Below, one piece after another: positions 8,465 to 17,201 of a stretch of DNA of 64,000 bases. Location: assembly GCF_006385675.1 (NCBI RefSeq), contig NZ_VFRR01000001.1:1-64000 (forward strand). The letters run 5' to 3'. The stretch is from Maribrevibacterium harenarium (GTDB taxonomy: Bacteria > Pseudomonadota > Gammaproteobacteria > Pseudomonadales > Marinomonadaceae). Numbering within the stretch: position 1 is the first letter of the stretch; every line of letters begins with the position of its first letter. The position numbers and the translations under genes were made by a program. A model generated the notes under the pieces. That model had not been told where the DNA came from. It did not search any database and saw only the letters and a list, made by a program, of their open reading frames with translations.

Positions 8465-9902
8465 GATCAATTTCCAGTCCTTTCATTTTTTCGTACTGAC
8501 TCCTAAGTTCAAGGCTGCGGTAGTGGCTACTATCAACGTTCAACGCATCTTGCAAATAGCGCAAGGCCAGTTCCGTATTGCCATTCCAGTAGGCTTGTTC
8601 AGCTTTAATCGTATACAGCATCGCTTCATCGTTATTATTTCGGGCGGCAACAAGATTGCCCCGTAGGCGTTGTTCTATTTGGTAACGATAGGCCTCGGTT
8701 GTTGCTGCAATATAAGGAAGTCCAGGCTGTATAAGATGCAGTAGTGTTGTCATGGTGAGATTGTTTGGCGCAATTTGTAGTTGTCTGGTTAGCCAAGTTT
8801 TTGCCCGTAACTCTTGTTGGGATTGCAGCCACACCTGTAATTGGAGATAGCTAGTAAACTCATTTTCGCTAGTTATTTGGTCGAGATGCTGCTGAGATTT
8901 CTCGATTTGATCTAGCAGTAGCGCTAGCAAGGCTAATGCAAAATGCTGACTATCCGGAGAAGTAACTTGGCTTTTTAAATAGGGCTCTGGGTTATCCACG
9001 AGCGCTGCTCGGTACGCCAACAGGGTAGCTCGAAAATAGCGGAAAGAAGCGTCGGAGTTTGCGGCGAAGGAGGGTTGACTCGTTATGCGATTATCCTCTG
9101 GCGTCAGTTGGTCGGCGGCGCGACTGAGTGGGAGGGGGTGAGTATAGAGGAATTCTAAGTCTGGATTGGCTTGGCTTTGTGCGGAAAGTCCTAGTAACAA
9201 ACGAGTCATCCCCGATGGCGCCTTGCCAGCCATACGCAGAAGTTCTCGGCCTCGACGATCAGCTTCACGTTCGTGATCCCTTGAATAGGACAATAGATTA
9301 CTTGCTTGATTGGCGGCGCCACCAATGGCAATCGAAGTGCCCGCTTCCGCACTGCCATTCGCCGCCGCAAATATGCCTGCAAGCATCAGTGCTAGCGCCT
9401 GGCGTTGCTCATTCGCGCGCTGTTGTTGTCCCCTTTCATAATGACTGAGCTCTAAATGGGCCAGTTCGTGGGCAAGAAGTCCCATAAGGCTGTCTTCTTG
9501 GTCGATTAGAACCAAAATGTCGCTATAGATAAATAGGTGATTGCCGGGAATCACGAAGGCATTAGTCTGTCGGCTGTTGAGTAATGCGATATCCACCATT
9601 TTATTGGTCAGTTGCGAGTAGGGTGTCAACTCAGCCAGCTTAAGACGGAGATAATCGTAAGCTGGGGGAAAATCTATTAATCCAGGGCTTGAAGATATCT
9701 TGCGAAACCAATGGTGCCCTAACACAAAGCTAGGGTTAGTTAGGCTGCGCTCATCCGCTTTCGGGATGAGATCAGGTAGTTGGCTGCCGGAGTAGGGGGA
9801 GCTAAAAACACTAGTGCTAACCAATCCAACCAATAAAAATGCGGTAAATAGTGGTTTGTTAACCTTGCTGACAAGTAAAAAAAATAGTCTCATAAAGCCC
9901 AC
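8448..9902 (-). CDS. bepA: Periplasmic M48 metalloprotease with TPR domain, BepA (YfgC) family
   Basis: Periplasmic chaperone/protease family that acts on stalled outer-membrane proteins such as LptD. The 484-residue protein has an N-terminal hydrophobic signal (about 16-34). The zinc site is HELAH at 145-149, with the third ligand in READRRG at about 213. The regulatory His segment THPLPLSRAADQL lies near 254. A TPR-like helical C-terminus contains AYWNGNTELALRYLQDAL. The start may be the ATG at 9902 or at 9893 (MRLFF). Same neighbourhood as P. aeruginosa PA1005: convergent with nadA and divergent from the TusA-like gene. Confidence 0.9.
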   Translation of the reverse strand: MGFMRLFFLLVSKVNKPLFTAFLLVGLVSTSVFSSPYSGSQLPDLIPKADERSLTNPSFVLGHHWFRKISSSPGLIDFPPAYDYLRLKLAELTPYSQLTNKMVDIALLNSRQTNAFVIPGNHLFIYSDILVLIDQEDSLMGLLAHELAHLELSHYERGQQQRANEQRQALALMLAGIFAAANGSAEAGTSIAIGGAANQASNLLSYSRDHEREADRRGRELLRMAGKAPSGMTRLLLGLSAQSQANPDLEFLYTHPLPLSRAADQLTPEDNRITSQPSFAANSDASFRYFRATLLAYRAALVDNPEPYLKSQVTSPDSQHFALALLALLLDQIEKSQQHLDQITSENEFTSYLQLQVWLQSQQELRAKTWLTRQLQIAPNNLTMTTLLHLIQPGLPYIAATTEAYRYQIEQRLRGNLVAARNNNDEAMLYTIKAEQAYWNGNTELALRYLQDALNVDSSHYRSLELRSQYEKMKGLEIDQALFN

Positions 9903-9921
9903 TGTTCAGGAGTCAATGGTA

Positions 9922-10170
9922 ATGTTGCAAACAGAGTTAGAGTATGACCTATTAGTGGATGCGAGAGAAGATCGCTGTCCAATGCCATTACTAAAGGCCA
10001 AGTTGGCGTTGGCGAAATGTCAGCCCGGTCAAATCATTTGTTTGATGGCGACCGATGAGGGTTCTTTGCAAGATGTGCCACGTTATCTGGATATGGTTTC
10101 CCATCGACTGTTAGAGCAGGCGATGGTAGAAGATTGTTGTTACTTTCTAATAGAGAAGGGAGTCGCTTGA
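9922..10170 (+). CDS. TusA/SirA-family sulfur carrier-like protein
   Basis: Small (82 aa) cytoplasmic protein of the TusA fold. The signature is DAREDRCPMPLLKAKLAL, where Cys of CPMP is the persulfide-carrying position. I use the ATG at 9922: AGGAG at 9908-9912 is 9 bases away, while it is only 3 bases from the ATG at 9916. The equivalent P. aeruginosa gene (PA1006) is linked to molybdenum homeostasis and nitrate respiration; whether that holds here is inference. Its TGA overlaps the perM ATG, so the two are coupled. Confidence 0.88.
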   Translation: MLQTELEYDLLVDAREDRCPMPLLKAKLALAKCQPGQIICLMATDEGSLQDVPRYLDMVSHRLLEQAMVEDCCYFLIEKGVA

Positions 10171-11240
10171 TGTTTAAGGTTGTTGACAGTCTCATTAAGC
10201 GTTACTTGTCTAACGAAGAAGTCGTTATATTTATACTGTTACTACTCGCTGGCTTAGGCGTTCTGGCTTTTTGGGGAGGGATTCTTGCGCCGGTGCTCAT
10301 CGCCATCGTGCTGGCGTTCCTTATGCAAGGAGTTGTCAACAAGCTCAAAGGCTTTGGATTAGGCCATACGGTTGCCGTCTCTATTGTCTTTCTGGTCTTT
10401 ATGGCTGCCTTTGGTTTGTTTATCGGTTTCATGATACCGATCGCGTGGCGTCAAGCGGTAAAGCTCGTGAATGATTTGCCCCGTATGGTCGGCGAGTTGC
10501 AAGATCTGGTAGATATGTTTGCTTTGCAAAATATCGACTACATTAGCCAATCTGCACTGAATGAAGTGATTAATACGATTACGGCAGAGGTTGCCAATCT
10601 CGGCCAGTGGTTAGTTTCCTTTTCCTTGTCGAGCATTCCATCTCTTTTTTCCTTGCTGATTTATCTAGTTTTAGTTCCTATCGTCATGTTTTTCTTAATG
10701 AAGGATCAGGATCGCATCATTGCTTACCTGACTTCTTGGTTGCCAAAAGAGCGACGGATGATGAACATGATTGCCCACGAAATGAATGATCAGATCGCCA
10801 ACTACATTCGTGGCAAATTTATTGAAATGGTCGTTGTGGGGATCGTTTCCTACATCGTATTTTTGTACTTTGACCTACGCTACGCCGAGCTAATGGGATT
10901 GTTAGTGGGTCTATCCGTGCTTATTCCCTATATTGGAGCAGCGGCGGTTACGGTGCCGGTTGCACTGGTTGCCTTCTATCAATTTGGGGCAACAAACGAA
11001 TTTCTGTATGTGTTTGGAGCTTATTTGGTAGTGCAGGCTCTAGATGGCAATGTATTGGTGCCAGTGTTGTTCTCCGAGGCGGTGAACTTGCATCCGGTAG
11101 CCATTATTGTGGCCGTGTTGATATTTGGTGGGTTGTGGGGTTTTTGGGGGGTGTTCTTCGCTATCCCGTTAGCCACGCTAGTGAAAGCCATAATTAACGC
11201 CTGGCCAAAGGGGCATGATTACGAAGCGGATCAGAGTTAG
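10170..11240 (+). CDS. perM: AI-2E/PerM family membrane permease
   Basis: Polytopic inner-membrane protein of the AI-2 exporter-like (UPF0118/PerM) family; the substrate of this orthologue is unknown. The start at 10170 overlaps the preceding stop (TGATG) and gives 356 aa. Hydrophobic helices occur at about 20-45, 50-65, 70-95, 145-170, 215-240, 245-275, 280-300 and 305-340. The family-typical ALDGNVLVPVLFSEAVNLHP motif lies near residue 295. Ends at a strong hairpin and is convergent with bcp. Confidence 0.9.
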   Translation: MFKVVDSLIKRYLSNEEVVIFILLLLAGLGVLAFWGGILAPVLIAIVLAFLMQGVVNKLKGFGLGHTVAVSIVFLVFMAAFGLFIGFMIPIAWRQAVKLVNDLPRMVGELQDLVDMFALQNIDYISQSALNEVINTITAEVANLGQWLVSFSLSSIPSLFSLLIYLVLVPIVMFFLMKDQDRIIAYLTSWLPKERRMMNMIAHEMNDQIANYIRGKFIEMVVVGIVSYIVFLYFDLRYAELMGLLVGLSVLIPYIGAAAVTVPVALVAFYQFGATNEFLYVFGAYLVVQALDGNVLVPVLFSEAVNLHPVAIIVAVLIFGGLWGFWGVFFAIPLATLVKAIINAWPKGHDYEADQS

Positions 11241-11252
11241 TTTGGAAATATT

Positions 11253-11280
11253 GCGCACGAGGAGGTTTATCCTCGTGCGC
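11253..11280. terminator. Strong hairpin between convergent perM and bcp
   Basis: A perfect 11-base inverted repeat, GCGCACGAGGA (11253-11263) and TCCTCGTGCGC (11270-11280), with a 6-base loop. No long T-run flanks it on either strand, so it may act with Rho or as a 3' end stabiliser. Confidence 0.65.
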
Positions 11281-11288
11281 TCAAGTTG

Positions 11289-11738
11289 CTAGGCGAGAAT
11301 TTGTTCAGCGTGTTCTTTGGTTTTGACTTTGCTGATTATATCCGCAATTTTACCCTCTTCATCAATAATGAAGGTGGTACGAACCGTTCCCATGTACTCT
11401 TTACCCATGAATTTCTTTAGTTGCCAAGTACCGTATAGGTCATGCACGCTGTGATCTTCATCGGCGATTAACGTGAAAGGTAATTCATTCTTGGCGATGA
11501 AATTTTGGTGGCGTTTTGGTGAGTCGGTGCTGATGCCAAGCACCACAAACCCTTTACCTGTCAGAGCGTCAATGTTGTCACGCAAGTTACAGGCCTGAGC
11601 AGTACAACCTGGCGTAGAGTCCTTCGGGTAAAAATACAATACCACTTTTTTGCCACGGTAATCCGATAGACTAATCATCTCGCCGTTTTGGTTGGGGGCG
11701 GTAAAGTCTGGGGCCATCTGCCCGATCTCAATGCTCAT
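11289..11738 (-). CDS. bcp: Thioredoxin-dependent thiol peroxidase Bcp
   Basis: Atypical two-Cys peroxiredoxin that reduces hydroperoxides with thioredoxin. From the ATG at 11738 the protein is 149 aa. Peroxidatic Cys45 and resolving Cys50 sit in STPGCTAQAC, the same numbering as E. coli Bcp. GGAG lies about 6 bases upstream of this start; a longer in-frame extension to 11816 has no family similarity and is left out. gcvR, often next to bcp in relatives, is absent; dapA is divergent. Confidence 0.95.
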   Translation of the reverse strand: MSIEIGQMAPDFTAPNQNGEMISLSDYRGKKVVLYFYPKDSTPGCTAQACNLRDNIDALTGKGFVVLGISTDSPKRHQNFIAKNELPFTLIADEDHSVHDLYGTWQLKKFMGKEYMGTVRTTFIIDEEGKIADIISKVKTKEHAEQILA

Positions 11739-11849
11739 ATTTTGCTCCATTCGGTTTGGATGAATTGTGTATTCAGTGAACTTACGGTGGAAATGATGAA
11801 ATGGATGGGCTGACAAAGCAAATTTTCCTACTAGTTTTGGGTAGAATTG

Positions 11850-11878
11850 TTGTCAGTCCCTAAGGCCAACGTTACTAT
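11850..11878 (+). promoter_or_regulatory. Probable dapA-bamC promoter
   Basis: TTGTCA (11850-11855), 17-base spacer, TACTAT (11873-11878), about 30 bases upstream of the dapA start. It matches sigma-70 at 5/6 and 4/6 positions. Confidence 0.45.
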
Positions 11879-11909
11879 TAGCACGCATTTTCTAATCGGA
11901 GGTTTCCAC

Positions 11910-12791
11910 ATGATCACAGGTAGTTTAGTAGCCCTTATCACCCCAATGACCGACAGCGGTGACGTTGATAAGGTTAAGCTTGATGATCTGGTGGAGTTCC
12001 ACATAGCCAACGGTACTCATGGCATTGTCGCGGTGGGTACAACGGGCGAATCAGCAACACTAACTTACGATGAACATGCGGACGTGATCCGTCAAGTGGT
12101 GACTAAGGTTGCTGGTCGCGTTCCTGTGATTGCGGGTACTGGCGCTAACTCAACCCACGAGGCGATTGATTTAACTAAGCGTGCCAAGGAAGCAGGGGCT
12201 GACGCTTGTTTGTTAGTGACGCCTTATTACAACAAGCCTACTCAAGAAGGCTTATTTCAACACTTCAAGGCCATCGCTGAGGCAGTTGATATCCCTCAGA
12301 TTCTGTACAATGTACCAGGCCGAACAGCTTGCGATATGAGCAATGAAACCACTTTGCGTTTGTCTAAGTTGAATAATATCGTTGGTATCAAAGACGCTAC
12401 CGGTGATTTAGAGCGGGGTAAGGCTCTGATTGAACAAGCGCCAGAAGATTTTGCCGTTTACTCCGGTGACGATGCAACGGCTGTTGGGCTCATGTTATTG
12501 GGAGGTAAAGGTAACATCTCCGTTACTGCCAACGTGGCACCTAAGCAAGTTGCACAAGCAGCGGAAGCTGCGTTAGCCGGCAATAGCGAACTAGCCCGTG
12601 AAATCGATGGTGGAATTAGCCCATTGCATAGCAACCTTTTCTTAGAGTCAAACCCGATACCAGTAAAATGGGCATGCGCCGAGCTCGGCCTCTGTGGTTT
12701 CGGTATCCGTTTGCCGTTGACGCCTTTATCAGATGTTCATCATGAAGCAGTGCGTCAAGCCTTACGCGTAGCGGGAGTGGCGCGTGATTAA
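11910..12791 (+). CDS. dapA: 4-hydroxy-tetrahydrodipicolinate synthase DapA
   Basis: Condenses pyruvate with aspartate semialdehyde, the first committed step to lysine and diaminopimelate. The ATG at 11910 is preceded by GGAGG and gives 293 aa starting [10 protein letters not shown]. The catalytic residues match E. coli numbering: Thr44/Thr45 in GTTGES, Tyr133 in YNVPGRT and Schiff-base Lys161 in [10 protein letters not shown]. The TAA lies inside the bamC start region, as in the dapA-bamC pair of other gammaproteobacteria. Confidence 0.97.
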   Translation: MITGSLVALITPMTDSGDVDKVKLDDLVEFHIANGTHGIVAVGTTGESATLTYDEHADVIRQVVTKVAGRVPVIAGTGANSTHEAIDLTKRAKEAGADACLLVTPYYNKPTQEGLFQHFKAIAEAVDIPQILYNVPGRTACDMSNETTLRLSKLNNIVGIKDATGDLERGKALIEQAPEDFAVYSGDDATAVGLMLLGGKGNISVTANVAPKQVAQAAEAALAGNSELAREIDGGISPLHSNLFLESNPIPVKWACAELGLCGFGIRLPLTPLSDVHHEAVRQALRVAGVARD

Positions 12792-13866
12792 GTCTTTTTC
12801 TGTATTGATTATGCCACTAGCGTTGATTGCTAGTGGCTGTGCGGTAGTAAAAGATCACGGGCTAGATTATCAATCTGCCGCTGTGAATGAGACTAAGCTC
12901 GTACTGCCAGAGGATGCCCAAGCGCCAGTTGATAAGTTGGTTATCCCTAACGACGGCAAAGTTGCAACCCTCACTCCAACGGGTGATTTCAGTGCTCCTA
13001 GAGCTCAGATGATTTATCAGTCATTGGGTGGAGCGGACATCTTCCTGTCAGAGAGTTCGGTAAATCTGCACTTTGATCAGCCTACGACTCGTGTATTGGC
13101 GACTCTGAAAGGATACTGGCGCGATAATTATGAAATTGAGTTGGAAGAACAAACAATAGAAAATGGTGCGACTACCCTAGTTACAGCTCCTGTTCAGCTT
13201 CAAGAGCAAGGGGGCTGGGCAGCACTTTGGAGTAAGATCACCCGACTTTACCCAGACAAGTATCAATTTCGCTATGTTCTCCAAGGTCACGAGAACCTAA
13301 CCGAAGTCACGGTGTCCATGGCGAAAGTGGTTGAAGGAGAAGACGAAGTTTGGCTATCGCCAGTGGCTGATGAACTTGCTCTAAGAGAAACTGTACGTTC
13401 TTGGTCTAAAATTGGTCGCCGTAGTTTGGATGGTTCTGCGCTGCTGTCTGAGCAAACCACCATCGCCGGTGGCGGAAAGTACTGGGTAGATCATCAGCGT
13501 CTTTTCGCCATGAAACTCGATAGCGCTCAATTATCCGATGAGCAAGCCATTGCTAAGCTAGATGTACTTCCAGGCGTCTATCTCAGCCAGTCAGAGCAAG
13601 GGTATAGTTTATCCTTAGTGCCTGAGGAAAAAGTGGCTAGAGTAGGCGATATTGTGGATTTTACTCTTCCAACGGGAAACGGCGAGTCCGCTAAGTTATT
13701 TAAAGTAAAACGTCGCAACCTAAATGATGTGGATTGGCAACAGCGCCAATACCCAGTTACGGTACAGCGTCAGCCGAATGGTACTTTTATCCAGCTTGAT
13801 ACCAGCGCTGACAGTAATCCTGAATTAACGTCGTTCCGCTTGGCCTATCAGCTGACCCAACGATAA
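12784..13866 (+). CDS. bamC: BAM complex lipoprotein BamC
   Basis: Outer-membrane lipoprotein subunit of the beta-barrel assembly machine. GTG start at 12784, overlapping dapA by 8 bases. The lipobox is LIASGC, with the lipidated Cys at residue 19. An unstructured N-terminal segment of the type that contacts BamD is followed by two helix-grip domains (about 95-215 and 225-340). Length 360 aa is slightly above E. coli (344 aa). The gene order dapA-bamC-purC is well conserved and supports the call more than overall sequence identity does. Confidence 0.87.
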   Translation: MIKSFSVLIMPLALIASGCAVVKDHGLDYQSAAVNETKLVLPEDAQAPVDKLVIPNDGKVATLTPTGDFSAPRAQMIYQSLGGADIFLSESSVNLHFDQPTTRVLATLKGYWRDNYEIELEEQTIENGATTLVTAPVQLQEQGGWAALWSKITRLYPDKYQFRYVLQGHENLTEVTVSMAKVVEGEDEVWLSPVADELALRETVRSWSKIGRRSLDGSALLSEQTTIAGGGKYWVDHQRLFAMKLDSAQLSDEQAIAKLDVLPGVYLSQSEQGYSLSLVPEEKVARVGDIVDFTLPTGNGESAKLFKVKRRNLNDVDWQQRQYPVTVQRQPNGTFIQLDTSADSNPELTSFRLAYQLTQR

Positions 13867-13903
13867 TTTATTCCCTCACAGCAACACACTCGGAGACTGC
13901 TCA

Positions 13904-14620
13904 ATGGAAAAACGACAAGAGCTCTATGCGGGCAAAGCAAAATCGGTATTTCGTACCGATGACCCAGATAGAATGGTACTTGTATTCCGTGACGATACAT
14001 CAGCGTTTGATGGTAAAAAAGTTGAACAACTTGATCGTAAAGGCATGGTGAACAATAAGTTCAATGCTTTTATTATGACTAAATTGGCGCAAGCTGGTAT
14101 TCCTACTCACTTTGAAAAGCTTCTTAGTGATAACGAGTCTTTGGTTAAGCGCTTGGATATGATGCCTATCGAGTGTGTTGTTCGTAACGTCGCTGCGGGT
14201 AGTCTCACTCGTCGTTTGGGTGTGCAAGAGGGAACCGAGTTAACACCGCCTACGTTTGAGCTATTCTTGAAAAACGATGCTTTGGGCGACCCAATGATCA
14301 ACGAATCTCACGTTGAGGCGTTTGGTTGGGCGAAGCCTGAACACCTAGCAAAAGCGAAAGAGCTAACCTACCAAGTCAACGATGTGCTGAAAGCCTTGTT
14401 TGCTGAGGGCGGTATGATCTTGGTGGATTACAAACTAGAATTCGGTTTGTTCAACGGTGAAGTGGTGCTCGGCGATGAGTTTTCTCCAGACGGTTGTCGT
14501 CTGTGGGATGCAGAGACCAAAGAAAAAATGGACAAAGATCGTTTCCGCCAAGGTCTAGGCGGTGTGATCGAGGCCTATGAAGACGTGGGTCGTCGTATCG
14601 GTATCGATTTCGACGCCTAA
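13904..14620 (+). CDS. purC: SAICAR synthetase PurC
   Basis: Phosphoribosylaminoimidazole-succinocarboxamide synthase of de novo purine synthesis: joins aspartate to CAIR using ATP. 238 aa, normal length. Recognisable blocks are [49 protein letters not shown] and [14 protein letters not shown]. The RBS is CGGAGA. Followed by a clear terminator, which closes the dapA-bamC-purC group. Confidence 0.98.
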   Translation: MEKRQELYAGKAKSVFRTDDPDRMVLVFRDDTSAFDGKKVEQLDRKGMVNNKFNAFIMTKLAQAGIPTHFEKLLSDNESLVKRLDMMPIECVVRNVAAGSLTRRLGVQEGTELTPPTFELFLKNDALGDPMINESHVEAFGWAKPEHLAKAKELTYQVNDVLKALFAEGGMILVDYKLEFGLFNGEVVLGDEFSPDGCRLWDAETKEKMDKDRFRQGLGGVIEAYEDVGRRIGIDFDA

Positions 14621-14633
14621 GCGGTTTGCCAGT

Positions 14634-14662
14634 TAAGGAGGGGTAACCCTCCTTAGTTGTTT
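14634..14662 (+). terminator. Terminator after purC
   Basis: TAAGGAGGG (14634-14642) pairs with CCCTCCTTA (14647-14655) across a 4-base loop, then GTTGTTT. The right arm ends about 34 bases before the next start codon. Confidence 0.72.
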
Positions 14663-14688
14663 CTGACCAATACCTCCCTGGGACAAGC

Positions 14689-15930
14689 ATGAATTTCCTT
14701 CCGGTAACCATTGGCTTACGTTACGCACGTGCCAAACGCAGTAATCATTTCATCTCCTTCATTAGTTTTTCCTCCATTGCGGGTCTCGCCCTAGGTGTGG
14801 CAGTGCTAATTACGGTACTGTCGGTAATGAATGGTTTCGATCGTGAGTTACGCCAGCGTATTCTGGGGATGGTGCCCCATGCCACTGTGTGGGGAGAACC
14901 CACATTGGATGACTGGCAGGAAACGGCACGGTTGGTCGAGGCGATGCCAGGGGTAGTGGCGGTGGCACCCCATACCCAGGCCCAGGTGATGTTTCAGTCT
15001 CAATATGGAGTGCATGGCGCTTTGCTCAATGGGATTGACCCGGCGTTAGAGCAAAAGGTATCCATCATTGGTAACCACATTAGTAGTGGGTCGTTGGATG
15101 GGCTCAATCAAACACGCTTTGGGATTATTCTGGGCGAGCAGTTGGCACGTATGTTGGGAGTTAAAGTCGGCGACAAGGTGACGGTCATATTGCCAAAGGC
15201 CAACGTTTCCATAGCAGGTATTACACCAACTCTGAAACGCTTCACGCTTGTAGGCACCTTTAAAGTAGGTGCTGAGTTAGATGCCTCGTTGGCATATATC
15301 AACATTAAAGACGCCGCCACCCTGAAGCGCTACACCGGTGATGGTGTTGAAGCCCTAAGAATAGCTTTTGACGATTTGTTTTCCGCACCAACCATGATTT
15401 GGGATATCGCCCGGGTAGTACCGGGACAGAACCGCGTTAGCGACTGGACTCGAACCCATGGTAATTTGTTTCAGGCAATCAAAATGGAAAAAACCATGAT
15501 TGGTTTATTGCTGTTACTGATAGTGGCTGTGGCGGCGTTCAATATCGTTTCCACCTTAGTGATGGTGGTAACGGATAAGCGTACCGACATCGCCATTTTA
15601 CGTACCATGGGGCTTACTTCTGGCCAAGTAATGGCGGTGTTTATCGTACAAGGAATTTTTATCGGACTGCTTGGTACCTTAATTGGCCTCGGTTTGGGGG
15701 TGGCAGCAGCGCTCAATGTGAGCGATGTGATCGCTTGGGTAGAAGGGATTATGGGGACTCAATTTCTTAATGGTGATGTGTACTTTATCAGTTATTTACC
15801 ATCAGAATTACAATGGTCGGATGTGCGTTTTATTGTGATTAGTGCCTTCATTATGACGGTTATGGCTACGCTTTACCCGGCGTGGCGAGCTGCTAAAGTT
15901 CATCCTGCGGAGGCGTTGCGTTATGAATAA
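14689..15930 (+). CDS. Lipoprotein-releasing ABC permease, LolC/LolE hybrid (LolF-like)
   Basis: Inner-membrane permease that releases outer-membrane lipoproteins to LolA, working with LolD. The 413-residue protein has four TM helices (about 22-48, 268-295, 315-345, 375-400) and a large periplasmic domain. It mixes hallmarks of both E. coli subunits. LolC-like are FQAIKMEKTMIGLLL and the end HPAEALRYE; LolE-like is GTQFLNGDVYFISYLPSELQW. No second permease gene lies in this cluster, whereas P. aeruginosa has lolC-lolD-lolE. That points to a homodimeric LolF arrangement. Overlaps lolD by 8 bases. Confidence 0.9.
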   Translation: MNFLPVTIGLRYARAKRSNHFISFISFSSIAGLALGVAVLITVLSVMNGFDRELRQRILGMVPHATVWGEPTLDDWQETARLVEAMPGVVAVAPHTQAQVMFQSQYGVHGALLNGIDPALEQKVSIIGNHISSGSLDGLNQTRFGIILGEQLARMLGVKVGDKVTVILPKANVSIAGITPTLKRFTLVGTFKVGAELDASLAYINIKDAATLKRYTGDGVEALRIAFDDLFSAPTMIWDIARVVPGQNRVSDWTRTHGNLFQAIKMEKTMIGLLLLLIVAVAAFNIVSTLVMVVTDKRTDIAILRTMGLTSGQVMAVFIVQGIFIGLLGTLIGLGLGVAAALNVSDVIAWVEGIMGTQFLNGDVYFISYLPSELQWSDVRFIVISAFIMTVMATLYPAWRAAKVHPAEALRYE

Positions 15931-16603
15931 TCCAGTTTTGCAATGCGAGCAGTTGGAAAAGAACTATCTTGATGGGCGAGATAATATTGCGGTAATTCGC
16001 GGTGTAGAGTTTGCCTTAGGAGCGGGGGAAGCTATTGCTATTGTGGGGGCTTCTGGTTCTGGCAAAACCACGTTATTAAACCTACTTGCGGGGTTAGATA
16101 CGGCGTCTAAGGGAAGTGTGAAGCTTGGTGGCGTTGCTTGGGAAAGCTTATCTGATAAGGGGCGGTCAAAATTACGTAATCAGGATTTGGGCTTTGTGTA
16201 TCAGTTTCATCATTTGCTGCCTGAGTTTTCGGCACTGGAAAATGTGATGATGCCTATGCTAATCAAGGGCATAGCTCGTAAAAAAGCTAGTGAGGAGGCG
16301 CAATCCCTATTAACAAGTGTGGGTCTGGCCCATCGCCTGCATCATCGTCCTTCAATGTTGTCCGGTGGAGAGCGTCAGCGCGTCGCTATCGCGCGGGCGT
16401 TAGCCAACCACCCTAAGTGTGTGTTAATGGATGAGCCAACAGGAAACCTAGATGAAACAACATCCCTAGAGATTCAGTCATTAATTGGCGAGCTCAAACG
16501 CCAATATGATATGGCGTTTGTAGTAGTAACCCATGACGAGCGTATGTTGGGGTGGATGGATCGTGCCTATCGCTTAACGGAAGGTAGGCTGGCATTAATG
16601 TGA
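15923..16603 (+). CDS. lolD: Lipoprotein-releasing ABC ATPase LolD
   Basis: ATP-binding subunit of the Lol lipoprotein release complex. 226 aa; Walker A GASGSGKTTLL at about 41-51, Q-loop VYQFHHLLPEFSALENV, signature [14 protein letters not shown], Walker [13 protein letters not shown] and switch His in VVVTHDERM. The RHHxLLPEF-type segment after the Q-loop is typical of LolD rather than other MacB-type ATPases. Starts inside the permease gene and is convergent with the DUF2062 gene 6 bases away. Confidence 0.95.
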   Translation: MNNPVLQCEQLEKNYLDGRDNIAVIRGVEFALGAGEAIAIVGASGSGKTTLLNLLAGLDTASKGSVKLGGVAWESLSDKGRSKLRNQDLGFVYQFHHLLPEFSALENVMMPMLIKGIARKKASEEAQSLLTSVGLAHRLHHRPSMLSGGERQRVAIARALANHPKCVLMDEPTGNLDETTSLEIQSLIGELKRQYDMAFVVVTHDERMLGWMDRAYRLTEGRLALM

Positions 16604-16609
16604 CCTAAG

Positions 16610-17179
16610 CTAGTCTTGGTCTCCCTTAGGGTTGTGATCTGGTAGGATGCGACCCAAACGTAACAGTTTGCGGTTTTGCCAGCGTTTTACCACATGCAAA
16701 CGCCATAGCAACAAAATGCCAAAGTACGACAGTCCACCGACGACCAGCCCTGCGACTATCGAGCCGACGTATAACGGTAGCCAGATATGCTCCATCTGGT
16801 GCCACATCCATTCCACCGACATTTTAAATTCCATATCGCTGGGACCGCCGACTAGAAAGGTGCCTAAAAGATAGTTAGCATAGAACACGATCGGCATGGT
16901 TATTGGGTTGGTCAACCACACTAAAGCAATAGACAAAGGGATGTTGGCACGCATGGGCACCGCGCAGAGAGCAGAGGCAACCATTTGAAAAGGCATGGGC
17001 AAGGCGGCCCAAAATAAGCCATTTAGAAAAGCGCGCGCAACGGAACGTCTGGTTAGGTGCCAAAGGTCTGCTTCGTAGATTTTGCTCCCCAGTATGCCAA
17101 GTGCTTTGTTTTGCCTTAGCTTATCAGGGTGTGGTATGTACTTCTTAAAATAGTGCTTTGGCATAGTCCGGTACAGCAA
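16610..17179 (-). CDS. DUF2062 family inner-membrane protein
   Basis: Small membrane protein (189 aa) of unknown function. The conserved N-terminal stretch is followed by hydrophobic segments at about 45-70 (ARAFLNGLFWAALPMPFQMVASALCA region), 80-105 (IPLSIALVWLTNPITMPIVFYANY) and 140-165. The NPITMP motif and PLPFQM-like motif are what I recognise of DUF2062. The position next to the lol and comEC genes is the same as PA2985 in P. aeruginosa. Divergent from comEC across 22 bases. Confidence 0.8.
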   Translation of the reverse strand: MLYRTMPKHYFKKYIPHPDKLRQNKALGILGSKIYEADLWHLTRRSVARAFLNGLFWAALPMPFQMVASALCAVPMRANIPLSIALVWLTNPITMPIVFYANYLLGTFLVGGPSDMEFKMSVEWMWHQMEHIWLPLYVGSIVAGLVVGGLSYFGILLLWRLHVVKRWQNRKLLRLGRILPDHNPKGDQD

Positions 17180-17201
17180 TAAACAAGGGCAGGGAGGTCC
17201 T

